Source: Streptomyces sp. CG4 (GTDB lineage Bacteria > Actinomycetota > Actinomycetes > Streptomycetales > Streptomycetaceae). Taken from it: a DNA stretch of 64,000 nt. Under the pieces are notes generated by a model. That model worked only from the letters and a program-made list of their open reading frames with translations, had not been told where the DNA came from and searched no databases. The stretch spans positions 3,162,001 to 3,226,000 of the forward strand of contig NZ_CP163525.1 in the NCBI RefSeq assembly GCF_041080655.1. Reading direction: 5' to 3'. How positions within the stretch are numbered: position 1 is the stretch's first letter; the number at the start of each line of letters is the position of its first letter. Made by a program: the position numbers and the translations under genes. Of the stretch, positions 26,506-40,818 are shown piece by piece.

Positions 26506-27255
26506 ATGCTGCTTCACGACACGGCCCTCATCTACGGCCGCTATCTGCGCCAGTCCCTGCGCTCCCGCTTCGCGCTGCTCTTCGGCGTGCTCACCCCGCT
26601 CCTCTATCTCCTCTTCTTCGGCCCCCTGCTCACGGGTCTGCCGCTCGGCGGCACGGGCAGTTCCTGGCAGGTGCTCGTGCCCGGCCTGCTGCTCCAACTC
26701 GGGCTGTTCGGTGCTCTGTTCGCCGGCTTCACGGTGATCATCGAGAAGGGGCAGGGGGTGGTGGAGCGGATGCGCGTGACCCCCGTCAGCCGCCTCGCCC
26801 TCCTGCTCGGCCGGGTGCTGCGCGACGCCACGGTCTTCGTGTTCCAGGCGGTGCTGCTGGTGCTGGCCGCACTGGTGATGGGCCTGCGGGCGCCGCTCGC
26901 GGGCATCCTGATCGGCTTCGCGTTCGTCGCGCTGCTCACGGTCTCGCTGGCCTCGCTGTCGTACGCACTCGGCATGACGGTCCGCACCCCGCAGGAGTTC
27001 GGCCCGCTGATCAACATGGTGTCGATGCCGTCGATGCTGCTGTCCGGCCTGATGCTCCCGATGACCCTCGCGCCCACCTGGCTGAACGTGCTCTCGCACT
27101 TCGTGCCGTTCCGCTATCTGGTGGACGCGGTCCGCGACGCCTACATCGGCCACTACGCCGGCGCCCACATGCTCTACGGCGTCCTCGTCGCCGTCGGCTT
27201 CGCGGCGCTGGCGGTGACGGCGGGCACACGAGTGTTCCGGACGGCCGGGGCGTAA
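26506..27255 (+). CDS. ABC-2 type permease (DrrB-like)
   Basis: 249 residues, six predicted membrane helices. The family signature around FGPLINMVSMPSMLLSGLMLP and the FVPFRYLVDAVRDAYIG segment match the DrrB/NodJ ABC-2 permeases. AGGAA lies 8 nt before the ATG. Forms an exporter with the upstream ATPase; the substrate is probably a hydrophobic compound, but this is a family-level inference. Confidence 0.9.
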   Translation: MLLHDTALIYGRYLRQSLRSRFALLFGVLTPLLYLLFFGPLLTGLPLGGTGSSWQVLVPGLLLQLGLFGALFAGFTVIIEKGQGVVERMRVTPVSRLALLLGRVLRDATVFVFQAVLLVLAALVMGLRAPLAGILIGFAFVALLTVSLASLSYALGMTVRTPQEFGPLINMVSMPSMLLSGLMLPMTLAPTWLNVLSHFVPFRYLVDAVRDAYIGHYAGAHMLYGVLVAVGFAALAVTAGTRVFRTAGA

Positions 27256-27268
27256 CTAGGCTGGCCTT

Positions 27269-27844
27269 ATGGTCAATCTGACGCGCATCTACACCAGGAC
27301 CGGCGACAAGGGCACCACCAACCTCGGGGACATGAGCCGGGTGCCCAAGACGGACCTCAGGATCTCGGCGTACGCGGACGCCAACGAGGCCAACGCGGTG
27401 ATCGGTACCGCGATCGCGCTGGGCGGGCTGGACGCGGAGGTCGTCACGGTCCTCACCCGCGTCCAGAACGACCTGTTCGACGTGGGTGCGGACCTGTCGA
27501 CGCCGGTGGTGGAGAACCCCGAGTTCCCGCCGCTCAGGGTGGAGCAGTTCTACATCGACAAGCTGGAGGCGGACTGCGACCGCTTCAACGAGCGGCTGGA
27601 GAAGCTCCGCTCCTTCATCCTGCCCGGCGGCACCCCCGGCGCGGCCCTCCTCCACCAGGCCTGCACGGTCGCACGCCGCGCCGAACGCTCCACCTGGGCG
27701 GCCCTGGAGACCCACGGCGACACGATGAACCCGCTCACCGCGACCTACCTCAACCGCCTCTCGGACCTCCTCTTCATCCTGGCGCGGACGGCGAACAAGG
27801 AGGTCGGGGACGTGCTGTGGGTGCCGGGCGGGGAGCGCGGGTGA
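27269..27844 (+). CDS. Cob(I)yrinic acid a,c-diamide adenosyltransferase (PduO type)
   Basis: 191 residues. The N-terminal ATP-binding motif YTRTGDKGTTNLGDMSRVPK and the later SFILPGGTPGAALLHQACTVARRAER and NRLSDLLFILAR are diagnostic of PduO-type ATP:corrinoid adenosyltransferases. It makes adenosylcobalamin, the cofactor of methylmalonyl-CoA mutase, whose chaperone MeaB and partner epimerase are encoded earlier in this window. Starts 13 bp after the ABC permease, though a functional link with the exporter is not evident. Confidence 0.95.
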   Translation: MVNLTRIYTRTGDKGTTNLGDMSRVPKTDLRISAYADANEANAVIGTAIALGGLDAEVVTVLTRVQNDLFDVGADLSTPVVENPEFPPLRVEQFYIDKLEADCDRFNERLEKLRSFILPGGTPGAALLHQACTVARRAERSTWAALETHGDTMNPLTATYLNRLSDLLFILARTANKEVGDVLWVPGGERG

Positions 27845-27862
27845 CGGCGTCTCCCGGGAGCG

Positions 27863-28396
27863 TCAGCGCTCGCGCTTCGGGAACAGCGTGTAGCTGCCGG
27901 CGATGATCACGTTGATGCCGATCAGCCAGAGCATCCGCACCTGCCACTGGCGCAGGGAGCCGGTGTCGCCGGTGGAGCCCACGTACCAGATGGCGGACTG
28001 CAGCAGGGCGAGGGCGACCACCGAGGCCAGGATCCAGCGGCCCGCGACCTTCCATTCGTGGACGGCGCGGGCCGTGCCGTAGCGGGGCGGCTTCACCGGG
28101 GGCGGGCCCCCGGCGAAGCGGTGGGCGACCCGGGCGTCGGCCCACTTGATCGTGGAGTGGCCGAGCCCGACCGTGAAGCCGATGTAGACGGCGGCCAGGC
28201 CGTGCCGCCAGTCCGGCTGGGCGCCGTTCTTCAGGTCGATCGCGGTCACCGCGAAGAGCACGACCTCCAGGAGCGGCTCGCACAGCAGCAGCGCCAGTCC
28301 GGTCCGCGGCATCCGCAGCCCGTACCGGAAGGTCAGTCCGGCCGCCAGCAGCACCCAGAACGCCACCTCACAGGCGATGATCAATCCGACAACCAT
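27863..28396 (-). CDS. Membrane protein of unknown function
   Basis: 177 residues from ATG 28396 (GAGGGGAGC upstream). Four to five hydrophobic helices: MVVGLIIACEVAFWVLLAAGL, LALLLCEPLLEVVLFAVTAI, an amphipathic AAVYIGFTVGLGHSTIKW, then ILASVVALALLQSAIW and MLWLIGINVIIAGSYTLF. A cytoplasmic loop holds a Pro/Arg-rich segment (RFAGGPPPVKPPRYG). Divergent from the histidine kinase gene across 151 bp and convergent with the adenosyltransferase. Not recognised beyond its membrane topology. Confidence 0.75.
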   Translation of the reverse strand: MVVGLIIACEVAFWVLLAAGLTFRYGLRMPRTGLALLLCEPLLEVVLFAVTAIDLKNGAQPDWRHGLAAVYIGFTVGLGHSTIKWADARVAHRFAGGPPPVKPPRYGTARAVHEWKVAGRWILASVVALALLQSAIWYVGSTGDTGSLRQWQVRMLWLIGINVIIAGSYTLFPKRER

Positions 28397-28547
28397 GGTC
28401 CGCTCCCCTCGCTCACCTCTCCAGGGTCCCGGCGACGGGGGCGCGGATCGTCGTCTGCGGGGGCGAACCCGGCGTAAGCGAAAGTTGCAGTGCAGGACCC
28501 TGCCAGGGGAGCACGCGGGCCGGTCGTGGGCCGTGTTGGATGGACGC

Positions 28548-29789
28548 ATGACCCTCGCGCTCCCCCGGCCCCACCGTGACGACCTGCGCATCGCCGTGGG
28601 CGGGCTGCTCGGCGGGATGCTGCTGTGGCTCCTCGGGATCCATCCGCGCGTGCCCTCGGACCCACTGGTGCTGTGGCACGCGTCCTGGGCGCCGCTGGTG
28701 CCGCTGTTGGCGACCGCCGCGTGCGAGCTGCTGCGCCGCGTCCGGCCCCGCATCGCCCTGGTCGTCGGCACGCTCGCGCTGACCCTGGACACGGTGACGT
28801 TGGGCAACGTCGTCACCATCGTCATGTACACCGACCTGATGTACGCGGCCGTCCTGTACGGCAGCCCCGCCTCGGCCCGCCGCATCCCCTGGACCACCGG
28901 GATGCTGACGGTGGTCGGCGGGGTCGTACCCGCCGCGCTCTGGCGCGATCCGCAGGGGCTGCTGATCGGCGTGGGCATCGGCGTCGTCGCGCTCGCGCCC
29001 GCCGCCACCGGCTGGGTGGTGCGCAATCATCGCGATGCCGCCGAGGCCGCCCGGCTGCGCGCCCAACAGACCGCGCTGCTCGCCGAGATGGACCGCACCC
29101 AGGCGGTCACGGCCGAACGGGCGCGGATGGCAAGGGAGTTGCACGACATGGTCGCCAACCACCTGTCCGCCATCGCGATCCACTCCACGGCCGCGCTCTC
29201 CCTCGACGATCCGCAGACCTCCCGCGACGCGCTGAGCGTGATCCGGGAGAACAGCGTGGAGGGGCTGGCCGAGATGCGCCGGCTGATCGGTATCCTGCGG
29301 GACAGCAGCGGCGATCTGGAACCGGCCGCGACACCGACGCTCGACGGCCTCGCCGCCCTGGTCAAGAGCGCGTGCGCCAACGGGCTCGACGTCCGCCTGG
29401 AGGCCGGTCACGGCCGGGTGCCGGCACCGGTGGAGCTGGCCGCGTACCGCATCGTGCAGGAGTCGCTGACCAACGCGCTCAAGCACGCGGCGCCGGGGCC
29501 CGTCCTGGTCACCCTGCGGCAGGCCGACGGCGCCCTGCGCGTCGAGGTCAGCAGCCCCTACCGGCCCGGTGACACCCCGCGCGCCCCCGGCTCGGGCTCG
29601 GGGCTGACCGGGATGCGGGAGCGGGCGACGCTGCTCGGCGGCGGCTTCACGGCCGGGCCGGAGGCGGGGCGGTGGGCCGTACGCGCCACGCTTCCCCTGG
29701 CCGAAACCGCAGCCGAAACCGCAGCGGCAGCCGCAGCCGCGACCGAAGGAACCAAGACGACCGCAAGAAGCGAAGGAGACCCCTCGTGA
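28548..29789 (+). CDS. Sensor histidine kinase (HisKA_3, NarL-type system)
   Basis: 413 residues. Five or so membrane helices in residues 14-160, a short linker, then the HisKA_3 dimerisation domain with phospho-acceptor His199 in ERARMARELHDMVANHL, and a HATPase_c domain (QESLTNALKHA N-box, GSGSGLTGMRERA G-box). No extracytoplasmic sensor loop of size, so it is an intramembrane-sensing kinase. An Ala/Glu/Thr repetitive C-terminus ends at a TGA overlapping the regulator GTG (GTGA), so the pair is translationally coupled. Confidence 0.93.
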   Translation: MTLALPRPHRDDLRIAVGGLLGGMLLWLLGIHPRVPSDPLVLWHASWAPLVPLLATAACELLRRVRPRIALVVGTLALTLDTVTLGNVVTIVMYTDLMYAAVLYGSPASARRIPWTTGMLTVVGGVVPAALWRDPQGLLIGVGIGVVALAPAATGWVVRNHRDAAEAARLRAQQTALLAEMDRTQAVTAERARMARELHDMVANHLSAIAIHSTAALSLDDPQTSRDALSVIRENSVEGLAEMRRLIGILRDSSGDLEPAATPTLDGLAALVKSACANGLDVRLEAGHGRVPAPVELAAYRIVQESLTNALKHAAPGPVLVTLRQADGALRVEVSSPYRPGDTPRAPGSGSGLTGMRERATLLGGGFTAGPEAGRWAVRATLPLAETAAETAAAAAAATEGTKTTARSEGDPS

Positions 29790-30427
29790 TCCGTGTCCTG
29801 GTCGCCGAGGACCAGTCCGCCGTACGCGCCGGACTGGTCCTAATCCTGGGCAGCGCGCCCGACATCGAGGTGGTCGGCGAGGCGGCGGACGGGGAGCGGG
29901 CGGTGGAGCTGGCCCGGGAACTGCGGCCGGACCTGGTGCTGATGGACATACAGATGCCGCGTCTGGACGGGGTGTCGGCGACCCGGCAGATCGTGGCGGA
30001 GGGGCTCGCGGACGTGCTCGTGCTGACCACCTTCGACCTGGACGAGTACGTGTTCGGGGCGCTGCGGGCGGGGGCGGCCGGTTTTCTGCTGAAGAACACC
30101 GAGGCCCGGGATCTGCTGGAGTCGGTGCGGACGGTGGCGCGTGGGGAGGGGATCGTCGCGCCGGCCGTGACCCGGCGGCTGATCGCCGAGTTCGCGGCCG
30201 GTCCGGTGCGGGAGCCGAAGGCGGATCCGGCCGTCCTCGACGGGCTGACCCGGCGCGAGCGGGAGGTGCTGTCCTGTGTCGGCCAGGGGCTGTCGAACGC
30301 CGAGATCGCCGAGCGGCTGCAGATGGCGGAGGGCACGGTGAAGACGCACGTGAGCCGGTTGCTGGCCAAGCTGGGGCTACGCAGCCGGGTCCAAGCGGCG
30401 GTCCTGGCCCAGGAGTTGGGGGTCTAG
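29786..30427 (+). CDS. LuxR/NarL-family response regulator
   Basis: 213 residues from GTG 29786, overlapping the kinase stop; an upstream extension to 29672 is the kinase tail in another frame. Receiver: acidic pocket ED at 9-10, phospho-acceptor D54 in VLMDIQMP, T in LTTF, K in LLKNTE. The C-terminal HTH_LuxR reads LTRREREVLSCVGQGLSNAEIAERL and VKTHVSRLLAKLGLRSR. Cognate partner of the upstream kinase. Whether it controls the chitinase gene 131 bp downstream is unknown. Confidence 0.94.
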   Translation: MIRVLVAEDQSAVRAGLVLILGSAPDIEVVGEAADGERAVELARELRPDLVLMDIQMPRLDGVSATRQIVAEGLADVLVLTTFDLDEYVFGALRAGAAGFLLKNTEARDLLESVRTVARGEGIVAPAVTRRLIAEFAAGPVREPKADPAVLDGLTRREREVLSCVGQGLSNAEIAERLQMAEGTVKTHVSRLLAKLGLRSRVQAAVLAQELGV

Positions 30428-30444
30428 TCGGGCACGAGGCGGAT

Positions 30445-30477
30445 TGGTCCAGACCTATTGACCCGTGGTCCAGACCT
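30445..30477 (+). promoter_or_regulatory. Paired 12-bp direct repeats of the chitinase promoter (DasR-type element)
   Basis: TGGTCCAGACCT occurs twice, at 30445-30456 and 30466-30477, with starts exactly 21 bp apart (two helical turns). This is the direct-repeat pair known upstream of Streptomyces chitinase genes and resembles half of the DasR consensus (TGGTCTAGACCA), consistent with GlcNAc/chitin-responsive control. The chitinase ATG is 82 bp further downstream. Confidence 0.8.
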
Positions 30478-30558
30478 TTCTACTCTCACAGCACCGTGGG
30501 CGTAAAGGCTCCGTCATGCCCTCGACTCCCCAACATCCCCCATATCGAGGAGGCGCAC

Positions 30559-32385
<1,827 letters not shown>

Positions 32386-32402
32386 TACCGGTAAGTGAGC
32401 CC

Positions 32403-32849
32403 TTAAGCGACGTTGACGCGCTGTCCGGGCGGGGCTGCCTCCAGCCACGCGAGGAATCCGGTCAGCGCGTCTTCGCTCATGGCGAGTTCGAGGCGGGTGC
32501 CCCGATGCGTACAGGCGAGGACCACGGCGTCGGAGAGCAGCGCCAGTTCCTCCTCGCCCTCGGGCAGCCGGCGGCCGGCCACCTCGATCTGCGCGCGCTC
32601 CAGGGTGCGGCGGGGGCGGGGGGCGTAGGAGAAGACCCGGTACCACTCGATGCGGTCGCCGTTGTAGCGGGCGACGCCATAGCTCCAGCCCTTGCCGTTG
32701 GCGTCCGGTTTCTCGGCCACGTCCCAGCGCAGGGAACAGTCGAAGGTGCCGCCGGAGCGCTGGATGAGTCTGCGGCGCAGCCCGAACAGGAACAGTCCCA
32801 CGACCACGAGCGCGACCACGATCCCGGACACAGTCAGAGCGAGGACCAT
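32403..32849 (-). CDS. DUF2550 family membrane-anchored protein
   Basis: 148 residues from ATG 32849 (GAGGAGG about 9 nt upstream; a GTG two codons earlier is too close). One N-terminal helix (MVLALTVSGIVVALVVVGLFLFGLRRRLI), then a cytoplasmic domain with GTFDCSLRWDV, GWSYGVARYNGDRIEWYRVFS and WLEAAPPGQRVNVA, conserved in actinobacteria as DUF2550. It regularly follows the atp operon; the terminator at 32931-32977 separates the two here. Function unknown. Confidence 0.85.
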   Translation of the reverse strand: MVLALTVSGIVVALVVVGLFLFGLRRRLIQRSGGTFDCSLRWDVAEKPDANGKGWSYGVARYNGDRIEWYRVFSYAPRPRRTLERAQIEVAGRRLPEGEEELALLSDAVVLACTHRGTRLELAMSEDALTGFLAWLEAAPPGQRVNVA

Positions 32850-32930
32850 CGGCACCGACCTCCTCGTCTGCTAGGTACTGGAACTGTGACTGTCACTGAG
32901 TAATGAAACCGGAAAAACACCCACATCTGC

Positions 32931-32977
32931 CTCAGCCGCGACCGGCACCGGATTGCTCCGGGCCGGCCGCGGCTGAG
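32931..32977 (-). terminator. Terminator of the atp operon
   Basis: CTCAGCCGCG (32931-32940) pairs perfectly with CGCGGCTGAG (32968-32977), and the stem extends five more pairs after one mismatch, giving a 16-bp stem. It begins 24 nt after the atpC stop on the minus strand. Confidence 0.8.
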
Positions 32978-33000
32978 TGACGTCATACCGCTCGCTGGAC

Positions 33001-33375
33001 TCAGCGAGCCGCCGCCGCACGCAGGCGGACGTCTGCGCGGCGCTCGGCGGCGGCGTCGCCCTCCGCCTTCGCGCGCTCCAGCTCCCGCTCCGTGCGCTGG
33101 ACATCGATCTCGTCCGACAGCTCGGCGATCTCGGCCAGCAGAGACAGCTTGTTGTCCGCGAACGAGATGAAACCGCCGTGCACCGCGGCGACGACCGTTC
33201 CACCTTCACTCGTACGGATGGTCACCGGGCCCGACTCCAGCACACCGAGCAGCGGCTGGTGACCGGGCATGACGCCGATGTCGCCGGACGTGGTGCGCGC
33301 GACGACCAGGGTGGCCTCGCCGGACCAGACCTGGCGGTCCGCGGCGACCAGCTCGACGTGCAGCTCAGCAGCCAA
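33001..33375 (-). CDS. atpC: ATP synthase F1 subunit epsilon
   Basis: 124 residues. MAAELHVELVAADRQVWSGEATLVVARTTSGDIGVMPGHQPLLGVL (two family phrases) is the epsilon beta-sandwich; the C-terminal helical hairpin is EIDVQRTERELERAKAEGDAAAERRADVRLRAA. Epsilon couples rotation and can inhibit ATP hydrolysis. Last gene of the atp operon, 129 bp after atpD, and just before the operon terminator. Confidence 0.97.
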   Translation of the reverse strand: MAAELHVELVAADRQVWSGEATLVVARTTSGDIGVMPGHQPLLGVLESGPVTIRTSEGGTVVAAVHGGFISFADNKLSLLAEIAELSDEIDVQRTERELERAKAEGDAAAERRADVRLRAAAAR

Positions 33376-33504
33376 GGGTGGCTCCTCGGGTCACCACCCG
33401 GCGGTTCTGCCGGGTGTTGGGGTCAATTCTAGTAGGCGTGGAGAGAGGGGCTGGACGCACCCCGGAAGGGATGGGCCCGCGCCCCTCTCACGAACTCAGG
33501 GAGT

Positions 33505-35858
<2,354 letters not shown>

Positions 35859-35879
35859 GAGTCAGGTCCCTTCCTTACG

Positions 35880-37472
35880 TCACTTGGCGGCAGCGGCAGG
35901 AACGTCCTCGCCGAGCAGCTTGCCGTCCGAGGTCTCGAACTGCTTCTTGAACTCGGCCACGGCGTCGTCGACCGCCTGGATCGTGTCGCTCGACATCTTG
36001 GCGCCCTCCTTGATGGAGGTCATCAGGCCCTGGTGCTTCCGGTGCAGGAAGTCGATCAGTTCCTTCTCGAAGCGGCGGATGTCGGCGACCGGGACGTCGT
36101 CCATACGGCCGTTGGTGCCGGCCCAGACGGAGACGACCTGGTCCTCGGTGGCCATCGGCTGGTACTGGTCCTGCTTCAGCAGCTCGACCATGCGCGAACC
36201 GCGCTCCAACTGCGCCTTCGAGGCCGCGTCCAGGTCGGAACCGAAGGCGGCGAACGCCTCCAGCTCACGGAACTGGGCGAGGTCCACACGGAGGCGGCCG
36301 GAGACCTGGCGCATCGCCTTGTGCTGGGCGCTGCCACCGACTCGGGAGACGGAGATACCGACGTTCAGCGCGGGGCGCTGACCGGCGTTGAACAGGTCCG
36401 ACTCCAGGAAGCACTGGCCGTCGGTGATGGAGATGACGTTGGTCGGGATGAACGCCGAGACGTCGTTGGCCTTGGTCTCGACGATCGGCAGACCGGTCAT
36501 CGAGCCGGCGCCCATGTCGTCGGAGAGCTTGGCGCAGCGCTCCAGCAGCCGGGAGTGCAGGTAGAAGACGTCACCCGGGTAGGCCTCACGGCCCGGCGGG
36601 CGGCGCAGCAGCAGCGACACGGCGCGGTAGGCGTCGGCCTGCTTCGACAGGTCGTCGAAGATGATGAGGACGTGCTTGCCCTCGTACATCCACTGCTGAC
36701 CGATGGCCGAACCGGTGTACGGCGCAAGGTACTTGAAGCCGGCCGGGTCGGACGCCGGGGCGGCGACGATGGTCGTGTACTCCAGGGCGCCGTTCTCCTC
36801 CAGCGCGCGGCGCACGCCGGCGATGGTGGAGCCCTTCTGGCCGATGGCGACGTAGATGCAGCGGACCTGCTTCTTCGGATCGCCGGTGCGCCAGTTGTCG
36901 CGCTGGTTGATGATCGTGTCGACGGCCAGGGCGGTCTTGCCGGTCTGGCGGTCACCGATGATCAGCTGACGCTGACCACGGCCGATCGGGGTCATCGCGT
37001 CGACGGCCTTGTAGCCCGTCTCCATCGGCTCGTGCACCGACTTGCGCTGCATGACCGTGGGTGCCTGCAGCTCAAGCGCACGGCGGCCGGACGTCTCGAT
37101 CTCGCCGAGGCCGTCGATCGGGTTGCCGAGCGGGTCGACGACACGGCCGAGGTAGCCCTCGCCGACCGCGACGGAGAGGACCTCACCGGTACGGGTGACC
37201 GGCTGCCCCTCCTCGATGCCGCTGAACTCACCGAGGACGATGGCACCGATCTCGCGCTCCTCGAGGTTGAGGGCGAGGCCGAGGGTGCCGTCCTCGAACT
37301 TCAGCAGTTCGTTGGCCATGGCCGAGGGCAGGCCCTCGACCTTCGCGATGCCGTCGCCGGCAAGGGTGACCGTACCGACCTCCTCGCGCGAGGCCGCGTC
37401 CGGCTTGTACGACTGGACGAAGTTCTCCAGCGCGTCCCGGATCTCCTCCGGCCGGATCGTGAGCTCCGCCAT
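35880..37472 (-). CDS. atpA: ATP synthase F1 subunit alpha
   Basis: 530 residues from ATG 37472 ([22 protein letters not shown] upstream); the open frame continues 13 codons upstream without homology. Nucleotide-binding motif [13 protein letters not shown], the [13 protein letters not shown] segment, [18 protein letters not shown], and the Arg finger segment [10 protein letters not shown]. Non-catalytic nucleotide sites of F1. 129 bp after atpH and 22 bp before atpG. Confidence 0.99.
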   Translation of the reverse strand: MAELTIRPEEIRDALENFVQSYKPDAASREEVGTVTLAGDGIAKVEGLPSAMANELLKFEDGTLGLALNLEEREIGAIVLGEFSGIEEGQPVTRTGEVLSVAVGEGYLGRVVDPLGNPIDGLGEIETSGRRALELQAPTVMQRKSVHEPMETGYKAVDAMTPIGRGQRQLIIGDRQTGKTALAVDTIINQRDNWRTGDPKKQVRCIYVAIGQKGSTIAGVRRALEENGALEYTTIVAAPASDPAGFKYLAPYTGSAIGQQWMYEGKHVLIIFDDLSKQADAYRAVSLLLRRPPGREAYPGDVFYLHSRLLERCAKLSDDMGAGSMTGLPIVETKANDVSAFIPTNVISITDGQCFLESDLFNAGQRPALNVGISVSRVGGSAQHKAMRQVSGRLRVDLAQFRELEAFAAFGSDLDAASKAQLERGSRMVELLKQDQYQPMATEDQVVSVWAGTNGRMDDVPVADIRRFEKELIDFLHRKHQGLMTSIKEGAKMSSDTIQAVDDAVAEFKKQFETSDGKLLGEDVPAAAAK

Positions 37473-37601
37473 CTGGGTTCCCTGCTCTCCTTGTTGGGCC
37501 CGAAGTTTCACTTGGGGGGATGGGGACTCCCCCCATAAAGAGGTGAATCCTCTGCACGGCCCAACCAGGGCCGTAGGTACGTACTGCTTCTTGAGTTGCT
37601 G

Positions 37602-38426
37602 CTAGCTCGCCATGCGGCGGGCGGCGTCGTCCAGCCGGTCCGCGAGGGAGCCGTTGATGACCTCGTCGCCGACCTGCACCCGGATCCCGCCGATCACGTC
37701 GGGATCCACGTCCAGGTTGAGGTGCATCCGGCGGCCGTAGAGCTTCGCCAGGGCATCGCCCAGGCGCTGCTTCTGCCGGTCGCTCAGCGGCACCGCCGAG
37801 GTGACGATCGCCACCAGACGGTCCCGGCGCTCGGCGGCGAGCTTGGACAGGGACTCCAGTCCCGCTTCCAGGCTACGTCCACGCGGCGCGGTGACGAGAC
37901 GCGCGACCAGACGCTCGGTGGCGGGCTTGGCCCGGCCGCCGAGGAGTCGGCGCAGCAGCTCGGCCTTCGCCGAAGCGCTCGCGGCGCGGTCGGTCAGCGC
38001 GGCACGCAGCTCGGTGCTGGAGGAGACGATCCGGCCGAACCGGAACAGCTCGTCCTCGGCATCGTCCAGCGTGCCCGCCTTCTCCGCTGCCGTGAGGTCG
38101 GCGATGTTCGCCAGCTCCTCCAGCGCGTCCACCAGGTCGCGGGGCTGCGACCAGCGGGAGCGGGCCAGTCCGGACACCAGGTCGGCGGTCGGGCCGCCCA
38201 CCTGGCCGCCGATCAGACGCTGGACCAGCTCCGCCTTGGCCTCTCCCGGCTGCGCCGGGTCGGTGAGGACCCGGCGCAGCCCGGCCTCGCGGTCGAGCAG
38301 CGCGGTGACGGCCGCCAGCTCGTCGGCGAGCTGCACGGCATCCACGGACGTGGAGTCCGTCAGCGCGTCGAGACGCTCACGCGCGGCCGCCAGGGCCTCG
38401 CGGCTCGCGCCGTGCATGGCCGTCAT
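37602..38426 (-). CDS. atpH: ATP synthase subunit delta
   Basis: 274 residues, longer than the roughly 180 of most bacteria, as usual in Streptomyces, whose delta carries an N-terminal helical extension. The C-terminal half has the OSCP/delta signature GRRMHLNLDVDPDVIGGIRVQVGDEVINGSLADRL (two phrases). It clamps the peripheral stalk to the F1 top. The ATG overlaps the atpF stop (ATGA). Confidence 0.96.
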   Translation of the reverse strand: MTAMHGASREALAAARERLDALTDSTSVDAVQLADELAAVTALLDREAGLRRVLTDPAQPGEAKAELVQRLIGGQVGGPTADLVSGLARSRWSQPRDLVDALEELANIADLTAAEKAGTLDDAEDELFRFGRIVSSSTELRAALTDRAASASAKAELLRRLLGGRAKPATERLVARLVTAPRGRSLEAGLESLSKLAAERRDRLVAIVTSAVPLSDRQKQRLGDALAKLYGRRMHLNLDVDPDVIGGIRVQVGDEVINGSLADRLDDAARRMAS

Positions 38427-38971
38427 CGAGTCGCCTCGGCCTTCTCCTCGAGCTCGTCGAGGAAGCGGTCGATCACACGGCTCTGGCGAGCGTGGTCCTC
38501 AAGGGACTCGCCGACGAGCTTGCCGGCCAGTTCGGTGGCGAGCTTGCCGACGTCCTGACGCAGCGTGGACGCGGCGACCTTGCGGTCGGCGTCGATCTGC
38601 GCGTGGCCGGCGGCGACGATCTCCTCGCGCTGCCGCTGACCCTCGGCACGCATCTCGGCGATGAGCGCGGCACCCTGCTCCTGCGCCTCCTGGCGCAGGC
38701 GCGCGGCCTCGTGCCGGGCCTCGGCGAGCTGTGCCTTGTACTGCTCAAGGACGCTCGCGGCCTCCACCTTCATGGCGTCGGCCTCTTCGATACCACCTTC
38801 GATCGCCGCGCGGCGCTCCTCCAGAACCTTGTTGATGTTCGGAAGCAGCTTCTTCCAGAAGAAGAAGAACACGATGGCGAAGGCGATGGTGCCGACGACC
38901 AGCTCAGGGCTCTCGGGAACGAGCGGGTTCTGCTCGGTCTCGGCCGCCAGCTGTACCAGGTTGGCGATCAC
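38423..38971 (-). CDS. atpF: ATP synthase F0 subunit b
   Basis: 182 residues. One N-terminal membrane helix (ELVVGTIAFAIVFFFFWKKLLPNI) followed by a long charged coiled coil (VLEERRAAIEGGIEEADAMK onwards) that dimerises as the peripheral stalk. A single b-type subunit, not the b/b-prime pair. Overlaps atpH by 4 nt; 39 bp after atpE. Confidence 0.97.
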   Translation of the reverse strand: MIANLVQLAAETEQNPLVPESPELVVGTIAFAIVFFFFWKKLLPNINKVLEERRAAIEGGIEEADAMKVEAASVLEQYKAQLAEARHEAARLRQEAQEQGAALIAEMRAEGQRQREEIVAAGHAQIDADRKVAASTLRQDVGKLATELAGKLVGESLEDHARQSRVIDRFLDELEEKAEATR

Positions 38972-39010
38972 ATCAGTGCCTTTCGTCGATTCGTGTCGGG
39001 TAAGGGGTGA

Positions 39011-40155
<1,145 letters not shown>

Positions 40156-40380
40156 CGCGGGCTCCTTCGGCGTGACGCATGGGTACGGCAACCTCGTTGT
40201 GTCGGCGCGGCGCGCGGCCGCGGATCGGCACCGGACTGGTGTTACGGATGTGGGGGCGGCTGGGGGGCATCGAGCCTCGCGATCGAGCAGGCGTCAGCTC
40301 AGGTGCCCGCGCCCGCGATGCCGCAGTTGGCACCGGACGATAGCAGGAGATCTCACAGCCCTTTATCCCGCCCCTACCCC

Positions 40381-40818
40381 TCACGACGGCGGCCCTGTCT
40401 TCTCGGGCTTCTCGCTCTTCTCAGGGGCCGGATCGATGTAGAAGATCTTGGCCTTGATGTGCGCACGAGCCTGCGCGGCCATCCACACGACGGTCGCGAC
40501 GACGAGCGACACGGCGAACGTCTTCGCGTTGAAGAGAGAGGTGTCCTTGAAAACAGCGACGAAGATCAGGAGGAGCAGCAACTGGGCTACGTAGAGCAGC
40601 AGCCCCATCATCTGGAAGAGCTGGGGGAGCGTTTTTGCCGTCCACTGCAGCACGTACAGGCCGATTCCCATGAACAGGATGGCCAGCACCGTGCCGACCG
40701 CCGCGCCGAGCGCACCCTTGCCCCCCGCGACCGCTGCGCTCACGGCGACAGCGATCACGCCTGCGATCGCTGTGGGTACAGCGATCTGCAGTAGGTTCCG
40801 GGCGTCTTTGGACGGCAT
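40381..40818 (-). CDS. atpI: ATP synthase protein I (AtpI)
   Basis: 145 residues from ATG 40818 (MPSKDARNLLQIAVPTAIAGV), the family-typical start; the frame is open to 40935 without similarity. Four membrane helices and a charged C-terminal tail (PAPEKSEKPEKTGPPS). AtpI-like proteins assist c-ring assembly and ion uptake, but are dispensable. First gene of the atp operon; the 225 bp before atpB are otherwise empty. Confidence 0.9.
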   Translation of the reverse strand: MPSKDARNLLQIAVPTAIAGVIAVAVSAAVAGGKGALGAAVGTVLAILFMGIGLYVLQWTAKTLPQLFQMMGLLLYVAQLLLLLIFVAVFKDTSLFNAKTFAVSLVVATVVWMAAQARAHIKAKIFYIDPAPEKSEKPEKTGPPS

